DNA of 64,000 bases from Herbidospora cretacea (GTDB lineage: Bacteria; Actinomycetota; Actinomycetes; Streptosporangiales; Streptosporangiaceae), in assembly GCF_001570605.1 (NCBI RefSeq), contig NZ_BBXG01000022.1:1-64000 (forward strand), written 5' to 3'. Position numbers and translations under genes: made by a program. The notes beneath the pieces were generated by a model, which was given only the letters and a program-made list of their open reading frames with translations, ran no database searches and had not been told where the DNA came from. Position 1 is the stretch's first letter; every line of letters begins with the position of its first letter. Below, one piece after another: positions 24,509 to 36,547 of this stretch.

Positions 24509-26085
24509 CGAACGCCACTGCGGTGCGGGTGGGGCGGGAGACCTACCTGGCGGCGCGGGTGCTCAACGCTCTCGTCCGGGAGAACGTGGGAGGTCTCGCG
24601 GGCCGGTTGAGCTGGGACAAGGCGGGCGCCTACGTGCCGCTGTCGGCCTCCCGCCGGGTGCGGCTCGCGCCGGGGTTCCCCTCCGGTGGCCTCGACGGGC
24701 TGTTCCAGGACTTCACCGTCGCGCCGGGCGAGCGGCTGCGGCTGCGCGAGGTGCTGGCGACGCTGGGCCGGATCGCCGACCCGGCCGACGCCGAGGGGGT
24801 GGCGGCCTTCCGTGAGGAGTGCCGCCAGACGCTGACCGGCCTGGAGCTGCTCGACCGCCACCGCGCGTCGGTGGAGGACCGGCTGCCCGAGCTCGGGCAG
24901 ATCCGCTACGAGGTACTGGCCGCGTTCACCGACCACCCGATCTACCCGACCGCGCGCTGCCGCCACGGGCTGAGCGAGGAGGAGCTGCTCGCCTACGCGC
25001 CCGAGTTCGCGCCGCGCTTCACCCTGCGCTGGGCGGCCGTGCCAGGAGCGGGGCCCGTTCCGGAGTTCTTCCCCTCGTTCGCCGCCGTCGGGCTGCCGCC
25101 CGGCCTGGCCGCGACCCATCGCCTCTTCCCGGTGCATCCGCTGTCGCTGCCGCGCGTGAACGCCGTGGTCGCGCCGCTGGACTTCCTGCCGGTACGCCCC
25201 ACGCTGTCGATGCGGACCGTCGAGGTCGCGCCGCGCACCCACCTGAAGATGCCGCTCGCCACCGCGACGCTCGGCGCGCGCAACCGGCGGTCGATCAAGC
25301 CGGGTGTGCTCGACGACGGCGCCCGTGCCGAACGGCTGCTCGCCGAGGTCCTCGACCGGCATCCGGGGATGCGGGTGTGCCTGGCCGGGGAGCAGGAGTT
25401 CGCCCATTCGGGCGATGAGTTCCTGGCCTGGATGGCCCGGCGGCTGCCCGAGGGCGAGATCGTGTCGGTGGCCGCGCTGACCGTGCCGGGCGTCGCCGAA
25501 GCGCTGGCCGACCGCCACTACCGGGGCGACGCCGAGGCGCTCCTCACCGACTACCTCCGGGCGCTGCTGAGCTGGAACGTCGCCCTGTTCGTCCGCTACG
25601 GCGTCGCATTGGAGGCGCACCAGCAGAACCTCGCGCTGGTCTTCGGCGACGGGCCCATGCGGCTGCTGGTCAAGGACAACGACGGGCTGCTGGCCTCCCC
25701 CGACCACCTGGCCGCCGCCGGGATCGACGTGCCCGCCTTCGCCGACGAGCGCATGCTCACCGGCGACCCCCACGCGCTGGCCGACGTGTTCGTCACGATC
25801 ACCCTGCATCTCGCCGCCGCCGCGGTGACCCTGCGGCCCGGCCTGGTCAGGGCCGTGCTGGCCGAGACGCTGGCGGCCTACGGCGACCACCCGATGGCCC
25901 GGCTGCTGCGCAACCGCACCCTGGAGGCCGCCCGGCTGGTCGGCAAGAGCATGGTCACCGCCGGGAGCCTGGTCTCCAAGGCCCGGTCGGGGGCCAAGGA
26001 CATCAACAAGTTCTACGGGACCAGCGGCCCGAACTATCTCCGCCCCGTCGATCAGAGAAGGGGGTCCCCCGGCCCATGTACATAG
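24505..26085 (+). CDS. NIS synthetase (IucA/IucC family), first copy
   Basis: A 526-aa siderophore synthetase that would adenylate a citrate-type carboxylate and amidate or esterify it. IucA/IucC signatures are visible: HPIYPTARCRHGLSEEELL in the N-terminal half, then RTHLKMPLATATLGARNRR and GVALEAHQQNLALVF with metal/ATP ligands, and VKDNDGLL. The start is GTG at 24505, overlapping the ATP-grasp gene; its end overlaps the next synthetase by 10 nt. The type (A, B or C) needs phylogeny. Confidence 0.93.
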   Translation: MTNATAVRVGRETYLAARVLNALVRENVGGLAGRLSWDKAGAYVPLSASRRVRLAPGFPSGGLDGLFQDFTVAPGERLRLREVLATLGRIADPADAEGVAAFREECRQTLTGLELLDRHRASVEDRLPELGQIRYEVLAAFTDHPIYPTARCRHGLSEEELLAYAPEFAPRFTLRWAAVPGAGPVPEFFPSFAAVGLPPGLAATHRLFPVHPLSLPRVNAVVAPLDFLPVRPTLSMRTVEVAPRTHLKMPLATATLGARNRRSIKPGVLDDGARAERLLAEVLDRHPGMRVCLAGEQEFAHSGDEFLAWMARRLPEGEIVSVAALTVPGVAEALADRHYRGDAEALLTDYLRALLSWNVALFVRYGVALEAHQQNLALVFGDGPMRLLVKDNDGLLASPDHLAAAGIDVPAFADERMLTGDPHALADVFVTITLHLAAAAVTLRPGLVRAVLAETLAAYGDHPMARLLRNRTLEAARLVGKSMVTAGSLVSKARSGAKDINKFYGTSGPNYLRPVDQRRGSPGPCT

Positions 26086-27581
26086 ACGTCGCGGAGCGCG
26101 CCACCGTCGCGGCTCTGTTCCGGTGCTGCGTCCGCGAGTTGCCCGGCCAGGCGTTCCCGGCGGGGGCGTACACGATGGTGCGGGTCGGCGGGGTGTGGCT
26201 CAGGGCGCTGACCGGCGGCGGGACGGCCGTCCGCCTCAGCGGCCCGCAGCGCCTGACCGGTTCGGCGTGGGAGCCGCTGACGTCGGCCGATCTGGTGGAG
26301 CTGATCGGGCGGGAGCTCCCGGGCGTCAACGGGGAGTTCGCCGAGCAGGTGACCGGGAGCCGGAAGGTCATCGAGCGGGTGCTGGCGGCGCGGGCCCACG
26401 CGAAGCCGCCCGCCGACCCGTGGATGGCCTCCGAGCAGGAACTCGTGTTCGGGCACCCGTTCCACCCGGCGCCCAAGGCGCGGGAGGCGGTCAAGGGCGA
26501 CTGGATCGACTACGCGCCCGAGGCGCACGCCACCTTCCCGCTGCGGCTGCTGGCGGTCCGCGAGGACCTGGTCGTCGAAGAGGGCGACGTGAGCGCCGTC
26601 GACCGGATCCCGGCGGAGGTGCCGCCGGGCTACCGGCTGCTGCCGGTGCATCCCTGGCAGTACGAGCTGATCCAGCCGCCCCTCGGCGATTCGGGGCTGC
26701 TCGACCTGGGGTGGGCCGACCACGAGGTGCTGCCGACGTCGTCGGTGCGGACCGTCTACGACCCGCTGCTCGACAAGTGCCTCAAGTTCTCCCTCGACGT
26801 GCGGATCACCAACTGCGTGCGGAAGAACGCCTGGTACGAGCTGTCGGGCGCGGTCGAGCTGTCACGGCGGCTGGCGCCGGTCTTCGCCGCCCTCACCGAG
26901 CGGTTCCCGGGGACCCGGTGGCTGCCGGAGCCCGGCTACCGGAGCGTCGACCTCGGCAGGGAGATGCTCGAAGGGCTCGGGGTGCTGGTGCGGTGCAGCC
27001 CTCACGGGCGGTGCGGGCCGGGGGTGACGCCGGTGCTCGCGGGGGCGCTGGCGCTGCGCGACATCGGGGGCGGCGACCCCGTGTCGTGGTGGCGGGCCTA
27101 CGTCGAGGTGGTCGCGCTGCCGGTGCTGGAGGCCTACTTCCGGCACGGGGTGGTGCTGGAGCCGCATCTGCAGAACGTGCTCGTCGGGCTCGACCCGGCC
27201 GGGTGGCCGGTGCAGGCGGTGTTCCGGGACCTGGAGGGGACCAAGCTCGTCGGGCACGACCTGGCGGGGGTGCCCGGGGAGGTGGCGGCGGCGATGACGT
27301 ACACGCCGGAGAAGGGATGGGACCGGGTGGTCTACTGCCTGGTCGTCAACCATCTGGCCGAGATCGCGGCCTCGCTGGGGGCGCCGCTGGAGACGTTGTG
27401 GGGCGTGGCGGCGGAGGAGATCTCCGCCTACGGCGACTCGATCGGGTGGCCGGAACCCCTCCGGCGGCTCATGTCGGGGGTGCCGCTGCCGGCCAAGGCC
27501 AACCTGACCGTGCGGTGGGCGCGGCGGGCCGATCGGGCGGCGACGTACGTGCCGGTGGCGAACCCGCTGGTGGTCGCGTGA
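26076..27581 (+). CDS. NIS synthetase (IucA/IucC family), second copy
   Basis: A 501-aa paralogue of the preceding gene with GHPFHPAPKAREAVKGDW, LPVHPWQYE, LKFSLDVRITNCVRKNAWYE, GVVLEPHLQNVLVGL and FRDLEGTKL. The GHPxHPxxKxR block is the family's ATP-phosphate and substrate site. Two synthetases allow stepwise acylation of a central citrate, as with PvsB and PvsD in vibrioferrin. The start is ATG at 26076, within the end of the first synthetase; the next gene overlaps by 4 nt (GTGA). Confidence 0.94.
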   Translation: MYIDVAERATVAALFRCCVRELPGQAFPAGAYTMVRVGGVWLRALTGGGTAVRLSGPQRLTGSAWEPLTSADLVELIGRELPGVNGEFAEQVTGSRKVIERVLAARAHAKPPADPWMASEQELVFGHPFHPAPKAREAVKGDWIDYAPEAHATFPLRLLAVREDLVVEEGDVSAVDRIPAEVPPGYRLLPVHPWQYELIQPPLGDSGLLDLGWADHEVLPTSSVRTVYDPLLDKCLKFSLDVRITNCVRKNAWYELSGAVELSRRLAPVFAALTERFPGTRWLPEPGYRSVDLGREMLEGLGVLVRCSPHGRCGPGVTPVLAGALALRDIGGGDPVSWWRAYVEVVALPVLEAYFRHGVVLEPHLQNVLVGLDPAGWPVQAVFRDLEGTKLVGHDLAGVPGEVAAAMTYTPEKGWDRVVYCLVVNHLAEIAASLGAPLETLWGVAAEEISAYGDSIGWPEPLRRLMSGVPLPAKANLTVRWARRADRAATYVPVANPLVVA

Positions 27582-28624
27582 CCGCCGAGCTCCGGGAGAT
27601 CGCCGGGCGTCTGGGTGACGTCCCGGCCTACGTGTACGACCTCGCCGCGCTCGACGCGCACGCCGCCCGGGTCCGGGAGGCCATGCGCGGGACCGAGGTC
27701 TACTACGCCGTCAAGGCCAACCCCGACCCGGCGGTCCTGCGGACCCTCGCGCCCCACGTCGACGGGTTCGAGGTGTCGTCGGGCGGCGAGTTCGACCACG
27801 TCTCGGCGCTGTTCCCGGGCAGGCGGCTGGCCTTCGGCGGGCCGGGGAAGACCGCCGCCGACCTGGCCCGCAGGCCCTACCGGTTCCATGTGGAGAGCCC
27901 CCGGGAGCTCGACCTGCTCACCGGGGACGTGCTGCTGCGGGTGAATCTCCGGGTGGCCTCGGAGGGCGCCGCGCTGGCGATGAGCGGGCCGTTCGGGATG
28001 GACCCGGAGATGGTGGCCGAGTGCAGGAACAGGTCCGGAGATTTCCGGATCAGGGGCATCCACGCCCACCTCGCCAGCGGCCTCGACGCCCCCGCCCTCC
28101 TCGGCCTGGCCAAGACGATCGCCGACCACGCCCTTCCCGGCGAGGAGATGTGCGTCGGGGGCGGGATGGCCGTCGACTACACCGATCCGGCGAACGTCTT
28201 CGACTGGGAGACCTACGGCGAGGGCCTGCGCGGTCTGGGCAGGCCGGTGATCAGGATCGAGCCCGGCCGGGCCATGACCGCCTACTGCGGCTGGTACCTG
28301 ACGAAGGTCCTCGACGTGAAGCGCGTCCACGGCGAGCTGTTCGCCGTCCTCACCGGCGGCACCCACCATCTCCGCACCCCGGTGACCAAGGGCCACGACC
28401 AGCCCTTCACGGTCTTCGGCTCAGCGGGCCAGGACGAGGAGATCACCCTCGTCGGCCAGCTCTGCACCCCGAAGGACGTCTTCGCCCGCCGGGTCAGGGC
28501 CGCGCTGCGGCCGGGTGACGTCGTGGCCTTCGCGATGGCGGGGGCCTACGCGTACAACATCTCCCACCACGACTTCCTGATGCACCCGAAGCCGGAGTTC
28601 CACTACGTCTCGGGGATGCCGTAG
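27578..28624 (+). CDS. Type III PLP-dependent decarboxylase (PvsE-like)
   Basis: A 348-aa alanine-racemase-fold decarboxylase. Lys46 in YYAVKANPDP forms the PLP Schiff base, GGGMAVDY and EPGRAMTAY hold the phosphate, and GQLCTPKDV gives the catalytic Cys and nearby Asp supplied across the dimer. Related siderophore enzymes decarboxylate serine, diaminobutyrate or a citryl-amino-acid intermediate. As last gene of the operon it matches pvsE. It overlaps the convergent adnB by 22 nt at the 3' end. No exporter gene follows. Confidence 0.93.
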   Translation: MTAELREIAGRLGDVPAYVYDLAALDAHAARVREAMRGTEVYYAVKANPDPAVLRTLAPHVDGFEVSSGGEFDHVSALFPGRRLAFGGPGKTAADLARRPYRFHVESPRELDLLTGDVLLRVNLRVASEGAALAMSGPFGMDPEMVAECRNRSGDFRIRGIHAHLASGLDAPALLGLAKTIADHALPGEEMCVGGGMAVDYTDPANVFDWETYGEGLRGLGRPVIRIEPGRAMTAYCGWYLTKVLDVKRVHGELFAVLTGGTHHLRTPVTKGHDQPFTVFGSAGQDEEITLVGQLCTPKDVFARRVRAALRPGDVVAFAMAGAYAYNISHHDFLMHPKPEFHYVSGMP

Positions 28625-31600
28625 ATCAGCGCCGTCAGGTCGTCGAGGTCCATGAGGTCGACCGGCCGGACGGTGCGGTTCTCCAGCACGTAGTGGAAGG
28701 CCGCGCCGACCCGCGTCACCGGCACCTCGGCCAGCTTCGACCAGGCCAGCCGGTAGGCCGCGAGCTGGATGGCCTGGATGCGGGCGGCGGCGGAGTTGCG
28801 CGGCCGGTGCCCGGTCTTCCAGTCGACGACCACGTAGCCGCCGTCCCGCCACGGGAAGACGGCGTCCATGCGTCCCCGGACCAGCCGGTCGGCGATCACG
28901 GTCTCGAACGGGACCTCCAGGTCGACGGGCGTGCGGTCGGCCCACTCGCTCTCCTCGAACCGCTCCTGGAGTTCGCGGAGCTGGTTGTCGGCCTCGTTGA
29001 CCTCGTCGGCCGCGCCGGGCAGGTCGAGTTCGTCGATGAGCCGCTGCTGGCCCCACCGGGTCTCCAGCCAGCGGTGGAAGGAGGTGCCCCGCCGGGCCAG
29101 CGGCGCGGGCTTGTGCGGCAGCGGGCGGCGGACCTCCCGGGCGTACGCGGAGGGGTCCTTGGCCAGCGACACCAGCGAGGAGACCGACAGGCGCAGCGGC
29201 AGTTCGACGAGGTTGCCCTCCCGGCGGCGGTCGCGCTCGCGCAGCAGCAGCGTCGTGTCGCGCGCCCACGACTGCATGCGCTCCTGCTCCCACTGGCGCA
29301 GTTCGCCGACGCCCTCCTCGTCGAGCCCGTCGAGGGCCTCCCGGATGAACCTGGCCCCTTCGGCGATCCCGTCGCGGACGGCCACCGAGGGCCAGTCGGC
29401 GGTGGCGGGCTCGGCCAGCAGTGGGTTCTCCACGGCGTCGTCCTCGGTCCAGACCGGGACCGTGGACGCGGTGTCGCGCACCTCCAGCAGGAACCGCGAC
29501 GGCTCCAGCGGCCGGGACGCGGTCCCCCACCGGTAGCCCGAGGCGATCAGCAGGTAGTGCGCCCTGGTCACCGCCACGTAGGCCAGCCGGCGTTCCTCCC
29601 GCAGGTCACGCTCCCGGCAGGCCTCGTCGAAGGCGGCCAGGTCCTCCTTGGCCAGCCCTTCGAGGGCGGGCAGGTCGCGGGCGTCGCCCCGCAGCGCGTA
29701 GGGCAGTTTGCGCGGGTTGTCGGTCCACCGCGAGTTGGTCACCGGGGTCGCCGGGAAGATGCTGCCCCGGGCCAGCCCGCCGGCCGCCGTGGTCACCTCC
29801 GACAGGCCGGGCACGATCACGATCGGCCATTCGAGGCCCTTGGAGGCGTGCACGGTCATCAGCTTGACGCTGTTGGTCTCGCCCACCCGGCCGCCTTCCA
29901 GGCCGAACTCCTCGGTCTCGGCGGCCTTGAGATAGGCCAGGAACGCCCCGAGCGTCGGGTCCTCCGCGTCGCCGGCGAACCGGGCCGCCGCGTCGAGGAA
30001 GGCGTCGAGGTCGGCGCGGGCGGCCAGCGGGCTGCCGCCCCGGGAGGCCACCTCGACGTCGAGGCCGGTCCGGCGTTCGACCTCGGAGATCAGGTCGGGC
30101 AGCGGCAGCCCGGCGTGGGAGCGCAGGGTCCGCAGCTCCAGGGCGAGCACCGGCAGCCGCTCGCGGGCCAGCGGGGAGAAGGGGTCGAGCCAGTCGGGCC
30201 GGTCGGGCAGCTCGTCGAGGGCGTCGATGATGCTGCCGCGTTCGGACTCCAGGTCGGCGACCACCTGGTCGAGCGGGTCGCTGGGCCGCCCGCCGCGCTG
30301 GTCGCGCTCGCGGTTGAGCTCCCGGGACAGGTCGCCGAGCTGTTTCAGGTCGGCCGGGCCGATGCGCCAGCGCGGCCCCGCCAGCAGCCGGATCAGGGCG
30401 TCGCCGGCGGTGGGGTCGTACATGACCCGGAGGGTGGAGACGATGTCGGCCACCTCGGGCACGGTGAGGAGCCCGCCGAGCCCGACCACCTCGACCGGGA
30501 TGCCGCGCGCCTCCAGCGCCCGGCGCAGGGTGGGGAACTGCGAGCGCTTGCGCGCCAGGATCGCCACGTCGCCGGGCTGGATCGCCGGTCCCTGACGGGG
30601 CTTGCTCCGCTCGCCCTCCCCCCACGGAAGGCCGTCGGGCGCGATCTCCAGGCCCAGCTGCCTCTGCACGCCCTCCGCGATCCACTCGGCCTCGTCGTGA
30701 GCGGTGGCATGGTAGGCGGCCACCACGCGCCCCCGGTCGGCCCGGTTCTCCCCCGGCGTCAGCACGGGCACCTCGGCGGTCTCCCGCCGCAGGTCGGTCT
30801 GGACCCGGGCGGCGACGTCGAGGACCCGCTCGCCGTTGCGGAAGCTGATCGACAGCTGCCGGACCGGCGCGGGCTCCCCCTGGACGGTCGGGAAGTCGTG
30901 CGGGAACCGGGACAGGTTGCCCGCCGAGGCCCCGCGCCAGCCGTAGATCGACTGGCAGGGGTCGCCGACGGCCGTGACGGGGTGCCCGCCCCGGAACAGC
31001 GACCGCAGCAATACGAGCTGGGCGTGGCTGGTGTCCTGGTATTCGTCGAGCAGCACGACCGTGAAGCGCTCGCGCTCGACCTCGCCGACCTCGTCGTGCC
31101 GGGAGGCGATGCGGGCGGCCAGCGCCATCTGGTCGCCGTAGTCGATCACCTCGCGGGCCTGCTTGAGCCGCTGGTACGCCTCAACGAGCGGCAGCAGCTG
31201 CTCGCGCATGGCCTGGATCTGCACCGGCTTGCGCTGGGCCGCGGTGACCCGGCCCGGGAGCAGCGCCAGCCGTTCGGCCCAGCGCTTCCCGTAGTCGCGG
31301 ACCTCGCCGGCGGTGGTCAGGTGTTCGGCCATCTCCCCGGCCAGGTCGAGCACGGCGGCGGTGACGCTCGGGGGGCCGAGGTCGACCTGGTCCATCGGGC
31401 CGTCGTACTGGCCGACCACGCGGGCCGCCATCTGCCAGGCGACGGCCGGGGTGACCAGGCGCATCGTCGGTTCCATCGCCTCGCGCAGGGCGTTGTCGGT
31501 GACCAGGCGGGCGGCGAAGGCGTGGTAGGTCGAGATCGTCGGCTCGACCTCCAGGTCCATCGGCGTCTCGGTCTTCTCGGCGAGGGTCGTCAGCCGCTTG

Positions 31601-31835
31601 TGCACGCGCTCGGCGAGCTCGGCCGCCGCCTTGCGGGTGAAGGTGAGGCCGAGGATCTGCTCGGGCTTGGCGAAGCCGTTGGCGACGAGCCAGACGACCC
31701 GCCCGGCCATGGTCTCGGACTTGCCCGACCCGGCCCCGGCGATGACGACCATCGGCCCGAGGTCGGCGGAGATCACGGCGGCCTGCTCGGCGGTGGGCGG
31801 TGGCACTCCCAGCGTCGCCGCCAGGTCGAACGGGC

Positions 31836-31842
<7 letters not shown>
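28603..31842 (-). CDS. adnB: AdnB, helicase-nuclease subunit
   Basis: A 1079-aa UvrD-like helicase with a C-terminal RecB-family nuclease. Walker A is IAGAGSGKSETM, motif II LLDEYQDTSH, motif III GDPCQSIYGW and motif VI VAVTRAHYLL. The nuclease site is RMDAVFPW...VVVDWKTGHRP. In mycobacteria AdnA-AdnB resects double-strand breaks in place of RecBCD/AddAB, and AdnB supplies the dominant motor. The start is GTG at 31842, overlapping the adnA stop by 7 nt (GTGCTGA). The C-terminus overlaps the siderophore decarboxylase on the other strand. Confidence 0.93.
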
Positions 31843-35000
<3,158 letters not shown>

Positions 35001-35019
35001 AACCCGTCATTTCATCACG

Positions 35020-36507
35020 TCACGGCCACGTGATGCGCGGCGAACGGTGGTAGTCGACCCCCCATCGGTCCCAGACGGTCGCAATCGGGGCCAGACGGGC
35101 CGCGAACGCGTCGAACGAGCGCTCACCCTGCGGCGTCCACGCGACCTCGGCGACGGCCGGGAGGCGGGGGAAGGCGAGGTGCTCGACGTCGTCGAGGGTG
35201 ACGACGGTCTCGGTCCACAGGGCCATCTCGACGCCCTCGATCCGGTCTTCGCCGACGCCGTCGATCAGGGTCGCCGGGTCCCAGTCGTAGGCGTCGTCGA
35301 TCTCGGTGGTGCCGGCCCAGGTCTGGCCGATCCGGGTCGTGTCGTCGTACTTCATGTCGAGGTAGACCTTGCTCGCCGGGGACATGATGACCCTCGCCCC
35401 CTGGGCGACCGCGCGTTCGACGTCCTCGGGGCCGCCGTTGGTCTGCCAGTACTGGACCAGCGAGCCGGGCGGCAGCGCGGTCTTGCCCGCCTCCTGCCAG
35501 GCGACGACCTGCTTGCGGTTGGCGGTCACCGCGTGGGCGGCCTGCTCGACGATCTGGGCGTATTCGGCGTCGCTGAGCTTCTCGACCTCGTCGCCGCCGA
35601 TGTGCACGTAGGGCCCGACGGTGCGCAGGGCCACCTCGGTCAGCACCTTGGTGAGGAAGCGCTCCGTCTCGGGTTTCCCCGGGCACAGCGCCGAGAACCC
35701 GACCTTGATCCCCGTGTACGGTTCGGGCGCCACCCCGTCGCAGTTGAGCTCCGGGAGGGAGGCCAGGGCGGCGTTGGTGTGGCCGGGCAGGTCGATCTCG
35801 GGCACGACCGTGATGAAGCGCAGCCCGGCGTACGCGGCGATGTCCATGTACTGCTCGACCGTGTAGAACCCGCCGGGCCCGCCGCCCACCTCGGTCGAGC
35901 CGCCGACCTCGGTCAGCTCGGGACGGCCGGGGATCGCGACCCGCCAGCCCTGGTCGTCGGTCAGGTGCAGGTGCAGGACGTTGAGCTTGTAGGCGGCCAT
36001 CAGGTCGATGAAGCGCTTGACGTCCTCGACCGGGCGGAAGTGCCGGGCCACGTCGAGCATCGCGCCGCGCCAGCGGAAGCGGGGCCGGTCGGAGATCCGC
36101 ACCCCCGGGACGGTCCGGTCGCGGGCGAGCTGCCGGAGGGTCTGCACGCCCCGGAACAGCCCCTCGACGGTCGCGGCGCTGATCCGCGCGCCGTTCTCGT
36201 CGGCGGTCAGCTCATAGCCCTCAGGCCCGGCCTGGGCGGCGTCGAGGTCGAGTTTGATCCGGCCGCCCGCGCCGAGAGCGAGCTCCACCCCGGTGTCGGC
36301 CAGCACCCCGCTGACCACGAAACCGCCGATCGTCGCGTCCGGCGCGGTCACCACGTCGCCGGAGGCCAGGGTGAAGCCTTCGCCCTGCCGGGTCACCGAG
36401 GCGGGATAGGGCACCAGGGAGAGCTGGGGTTCCGCCGGGGTACCCGAACCGCACGACGTCACCGAAATCACCAGTCCCAACAGAAGCCGCCGCCACACGA
36501 CCCTCAT
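35020..36507 (-). CDS. Beta-N-acetylhexosaminidase (GH20) lipoprotein
   Basis: A 495-aa GH20 enzyme removing terminal GlcNAc or GalNAc from glycans or chitin oligomers. An N-terminal lipobox (VTSC, Cys19) behind a hydrophobic stretch predicts membrane anchoring outside the cell. The N-terminal GH20b domain spans about 35-140 and the TIM barrel about 145-480, with RFRWRGAMLDVARHF, HLHLTDDQGW and the catalytic Asp-Glu pair in VHIGGDEVEKL. WQEA and the C-terminal LWTETV line the pocket. The start ATG 36507 gives a clean signal; a TTG at 36528 is less likely. Confidence 0.92.
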   Translation of the reverse strand: MRVVWRRLLLGLVISVTSCGSGTPAEPQLSLVPYPASVTRQGEGFTLASGDVVTAPDATIGGFVVSGVLADTGVELALGAGGRIKLDLDAAQAGPEGYELTADENGARISAATVEGLFRGVQTLRQLARDRTVPGVRISDRPRFRWRGAMLDVARHFRPVEDVKRFIDLMAAYKLNVLHLHLTDDQGWRVAIPGRPELTEVGGSTEVGGGPGGFYTVEQYMDIAAYAGLRFITVVPEIDLPGHTNAALASLPELNCDGVAPEPYTGIKVGFSALCPGKPETERFLTKVLTEVALRTVGPYVHIGGDEVEKLSDAEYAQIVEQAAHAVTANRKQVVAWQEAGKTALPPGSLVQYWQTNGGPEDVERAVAQGARVIMSPASKVYLDMKYDDTTRIGQTWAGTTEIDDAYDWDPATLIDGVGEDRIEGVEMALWTETVVTLDDVEHLAFPRLPAVAEVAWTPQGERSFDAFAARLAPIATVWDRWGVDYHRSPRITWP

Positions 36508-36547
36508 TGGACCATGTGACGGCGGCAACTGGAAAGTTTCTTTAACG

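Noticed and set aside
26123-28624. 833-codon frame running through the second NIS synthetase into the decarboxylase
   Set aside because: Only its last 348 codons (from 27578) are real; the earlier part is an alternate frame of the synthetase, so no fusion is claimed.
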